Assembly (NCBI GenBank): GCA_045106235.1 | Contig: JBGCEJ010000019.1 | Span: 22,214 to 86,213 of the forward strand | Source: UBA4427 sp045106235 | GTDB taxonomy: Bacteria > Myxococcota_A > UBA9160 > UBA4427 | DNA: 64,000 bases | Direction of reading: 5' to 3' | Notes under the pieces: generated by a model | Seen by the model: only the letters and a program-made list of their open reading frames with translations | Database searches by the model: none | What the model was told of the DNA's origin: nothing | In this document: piece after piece, positions 61,615-64,000 of the stretch | Layout of the letters: each line of letters starts with the position of its first letter | How positions within the stretch are numbered: the first letter of the stretch is position 1 | Made by a program: the position numbers and the translations under genes

Positions 61615-62760
61615 ATGAGCATACGCGATCAGTCCGGGCGTGGCGGTGCGGCGAACAATGCAGACGCGAAAGCAGACGCGTCGGCCGACCCGCTCCATGA
61701 CCTTTACGCCCTCCCCGTCGGCACACTCCCGACTCGGGGCGCGCGACGCGCATCGCCCTGCCCCGTATGCCACGGCACCTTAGTCACCGACCGTTTCACG
61801 GTGGCAACGGAAGAAGCCCGCGCCGACGGCCTCTACAGCCTCATCGAATGCTCCGCCTGCGGACATGGGCGACTCGACCCGACGCCCACGCCGGATGCGA
61901 TCCGCGCCTTCTACCCGGACCACTACTACGGCAGGCCGGGCACGAAATTCAGACCCGCGATCGAAGGACTGGTTCGCTTTGTCGGTCGGCGACACGTCCG
62001 CTTCCTCACTCGAGGCCTCGCTCCCGGCGCGAAGGTGCTCGATGTGGGCTGTGGTCGCGGGGTCCTCCTCGGCCCGCTCGCAGACGAAGGCCTTCAGGCG
62101 CACGGTTTCGAGCTCAGCGAAGAAGCCGCTCGAGGAGCCGATGCGCGGGCTGAAATTCGCATCGGCGAGGATCTCAGATCCGCTGGCTACGCCGAGGCCT
62201 CCTTTGATCTGGTCGTGATCTGGCATGTGCTCGAACATCTGACCGAGCCTCGCGCAACGCTTGAAGAAATTCGTCGCGTCCTTCGCCCGGGCGGCCGCCT
62301 CGTGGTCGCGGTGCCGAACTACGCGAGCTGGCAGGCGCGCTGGTCGGGCGCCGCGTGGTTCCACCTCGACCTACCGCGCCATCTTCATCATTTCACTGCC
62401 GCCGGCCTCGAACGGCTCATCAAAGAGGTCGGCTTTCGCCCGCGCAGTGCCCACCATTTTTCGCTCCGTCAAAACCCCTTCGGCTGGATCCAGAGCGCGC
62501 TCAATCGCCTCGAATCCCTTCCCCGAAATCAGCTCTACGCCGTTCTCCACAACCGCGCAGACGCCTCAGCCACAGACGCACCCGCAGCAACACCGTCTCG
62601 ATCCGCACGGCTACTCCAGCTCACCCTCTTCGCCCTCCTCGCGCCGATCTCCTTGTTCCTCACAATTTTCGCAACGGCGGCGCGTCAGGGCGGCACCGTC
62701 CACTTCGTTGCCGAGCGAGTCGATGCAGAATCGAATCAGGACGCGCCCCTGAAACGTTAG
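61615..62760 (+). CDS. Class I SAM-dependent methyltransferase with zinc-ribbon and membrane segment
   Basis: A 381-residue protein. An N-terminal CPVC...CSAC pair (about residues 49-80) looks like a zinc ribbon. The methyltransferase core has VLDVGCGRG, VIWHVLEHL and LRPGGRLVVAVPN. The C-terminus has one hydrophobic segment (LFALLAPISLFLTIFATAA), suggesting membrane attachment. Similar proteins occur in lipopolysaccharide, glycan and natural-product clusters. ATG 61615 is chosen over an upstream TTG; no good ribosome site is seen for either. Its TAG interlocks with the convergent flavoprotein's TAA in a TTAG. Confidence 0.9.
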   Translation: MSIRDQSGRGGAANNADAKADASADPLHDLYALPVGTLPTRGARRASPCPVCHGTLVTDRFTVATEEARADGLYSLIECSACGHGRLDPTPTPDAIRAFYPDHYYGRPGTKFRPAIEGLVRFVGRRHVRFLTRGLAPGAKVLDVGCGRGVLLGPLADEGLQAHGFELSEEAARGADARAEIRIGEDLRSAGYAEASFDLVVIWHVLEHLTEPRATLEEIRRVLRPGGRLVVAVPNYASWQARWSGAAWFHLDLPRHLHHFTAAGLERLIKEVGFRPRSAHHFSLRQNPFGWIQSALNRLESLPRNQLYAVLHNRADASATDAPAATPSRSARLLQLTLFALLAPISLFLTIFATAARQGGTVHFVAERVDAESNQDAPLKR

Positions 62761-64000
62761 GCTCCGTGCTCCACCGCGTGGCGTCCTGCCCGGCGACCAA
62801 AAAAGCTGCCGTCGCCCAGAGACATCCCACTGCTATAGCCATGCTTTGCGACACCGGAGGTCGTCCGCCCCGCCGCGTAGAGACCGGGAATCGCCTCTCC
62901 CCCCGCGGCGAGCGCGCGACCCTGCGCGTCGATCCGCAACCCGCCCAGCGTAAATCCGGAGTAGATCAGATTCTCGGCCCGGAGATCGATCGCGGCATAG
63001 GGCGGGCTCGAGAGCGGCTTCACGTATCCGTTGCCTTTGCGAAAGAGCGGATCCTCTCCTTTTTCCGCATACCGGTTGTAGTAGGCGAGCGTGCTGGAAA
63101 GAGCGCCCTTCGGAAATCCGACCTCCGCTTCGAGCTCCTCGATCGTTTCACCAACCCCGGCGAGCTCAACGGGAAAGAGCGCTGGCCTCACAAAGCAGGA
63201 ATCGTCCACGATCAAATAGGCGTGCGCATCCTGGTGATAGAGAACGATCTCACCTGCGCGACCAAAATACACATCCTCGTTCAGGAAGCGCTGCCCCGAC
63301 TGGTTCACGAAGATGCCCCTTCGCAAATCGTTGGGCGGAAAAATCGCCATGCTGACATCTCCGGCCTCCATCCGAATCGCCTCAGCGCCTGCCGCCAGGC
63401 CCAGCCGAATCCCAAGCCCGTCATCCGTCTCCGTTCCCACCTTCGCCTGGCATTTTTGCAAGATCGGCGCATAGCGTTCGAGCATCGCATCGTTGTAGAT
63501 GAAACCGCCCGAGGTCAGAATCACGCCCTTCCGCGCACGTACAAAGCGCTCGCCTTCCAGGGTCGACAAAACCGCGCCCACGACCCGCCCATCGCTCGCC
63601 GTCACAAGCGCGTCGCAGCGACTCTGATACTGCGTCTTCACCCCGGCCCTTTCCGCGGACGCAATCAAGGTGTTCATGAAGAGCGCGCCCTTGTCCTTGA
63701 TCGCCATCGGCGCGTGGCCTCGCGGCGCTGGCGTCGCGATTTCATTGAAGGGATGAACATGTTCGCTGCCCGAATAGACCAGGCCGCAATCGCTCGCGAA
63801 AGGCTCGTGGGCCCCCGCAAAGAAGCGCTCGCGATAAGGCACACCCTGGGCGACGACCGAGTCAAAATGGCTCGCGCTCTCCTCGCAATAAGGCTGAATC
63901 AAAGCCGCATCGGGCTCCGGGCCGCAGGCCGCCATCATATAATTGAACATGTTCTCCGCAGAATCCGCGTACCCAAGCGCCTTCTGAAGCGCCGTGCCGC
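62757..64000 (-). CDS. FAD-dependent oxidoreductase, ketosteroid-dehydrogenase-like (partial, N-terminus off the right edge)
   Basis: At least 413 residues; the FAD Rossmann start lies beyond base 64000. The visible part begins GGTALQKALGYADSAENM, which matches GGTRVQKACGYDDSTENM in the flavoprotein at 32476, and continues with GVILTSGGFIYNDAM, IFVNQSGQRFLNEDV and the C-terminal GLYAAGRTTSG. So it is a paralogue of that protein, in the fumarate reductase/ketosteroid dehydrogenase family. Substrate unknown. It converges on the methyltransferase gene with four shared bases at the stops. Confidence 0.92.
   Translation of the reverse strand, partial: GTALQKALGYADSAENMFNYMMAACGPEPDAALIQPYCEESASHFDSVVAQGVPYRERFFAGAHEPFASDCGLVYSGSEHVHPFNEIATPAPRGHAPMAIKDKGALFMNTLIASAERAGVKTQYQSRCDALVTASDGRVVGAVLSTLEGERFVRARKGVILTSGGFIYNDAMLERYAPILQKCQAKVGTETDDGLGIRLGLAAGAEAIRMEAGDVSMAIFPPNDLRRGIFVNQSGQRFLNEDVYFGRAGEIVLYHQDAHAYLIVDDSCFVRPALFPVELAGVGETIEELEAEVGFPKGALSSTLAYYNRYAEKGEDPLFRKGNGYVKPLSSPPYAAIDLRAENLIYSGFTLGGLRIDAQGRALAAGGEAIPGLYAAGRTTSGVAKHGYSSGMSLGDGSFFGRRAGRHAVEHGA

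Overview
This is a gene-dense chromosomal window of high GC content from a Gram-negative bacterium. Lipobox lipoproteins, a Tat signal peptide, exported PQQ/cytochrome c dehydrogenase machinery and a sodium-type energy module all point that way. The mix of acyl-CoA ligases, crotonases, an acyl-CoA dehydrogenase, two P450s, two ketosteroid-dehydrogenase-like flavoproteins, many SDRs, a sulfotransferase and an ACAD10-like phosphotransferase resembles uncultured deltaproteobacterial, Myxococcota or Binatota genomes with broad lipid or terpenoid catabolism. That placement is inference. I saw no rRNA, tRNA, CRISPR, transposase or phage gene, and both edges cut a gene.

Layout. 1-2.7 kb: a cut sterol-desaturase-type enzyme, divergent from a small YLDPGTGS protein and a membrane sulfatase-like protein. 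2.7-6.6 kb: a zwf-pgl-gnd oxidative pentose phosphate operon. 6.6-18.1 kb: mostly minus-strand catabolic genes (TauD dioxygenase, two crotonases, luciferase-like oxidoreductase, SDR, P450, acyl-CoA ligase), then a glycerate-kinase-like P-loop kinase and an Nramp-like transporter without the usual metal motifs. 18.4-20.1 kb: a tightly coupled YbjQ / membrane YbjQ / M48 protease operon. 20.2-23.5 kb: MFS transporter, SDR and aldo/keto reductase. 23.7-30.5 kb: a coupled plus-strand run of SDR, exported amidohydrolase, exported alpha/beta hydrolase and PQQ dehydrogenase with fused cytochrome c, which reads as a periplasmic catabolic module. 30.6-51.1 kb: thiolase-like protein, flavoprotein, esterase, acyl-CoA dehydrogenase, phosphotransferase, epimerase, second amidohydrolase, sulfotransferase, lipase lipoprotein, second P450, pectin-acetylesterase-like protein and others. 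51.3-60.3 kb: a secreted dockerin-like protein, a K+-dependent-type membrane pyrophosphatase, a VOC protein, an acyl-CoA ligase and oadGAB. 60.5-64 kb: a Tat aldo/keto reductase, a methyltransferase and a cut flavoprotein.

Two non-coding themes recur. Many stop codons lie in or beside perfect inverted repeats, often between convergent genes. Several gene 3' ends also carry short tandem repeats of unrelated units (10, 11, 12, 14/15, 20 and 50 bp). The best candidates for something new are the YbjQ/YbjQ/M48 operon, the exported amidohydrolase-hydrolase-PQQ dehydrogenase module, the YLDPGTGS/sulfatase-like pair, and the structured 3' region of the pyrophosphatase gene.
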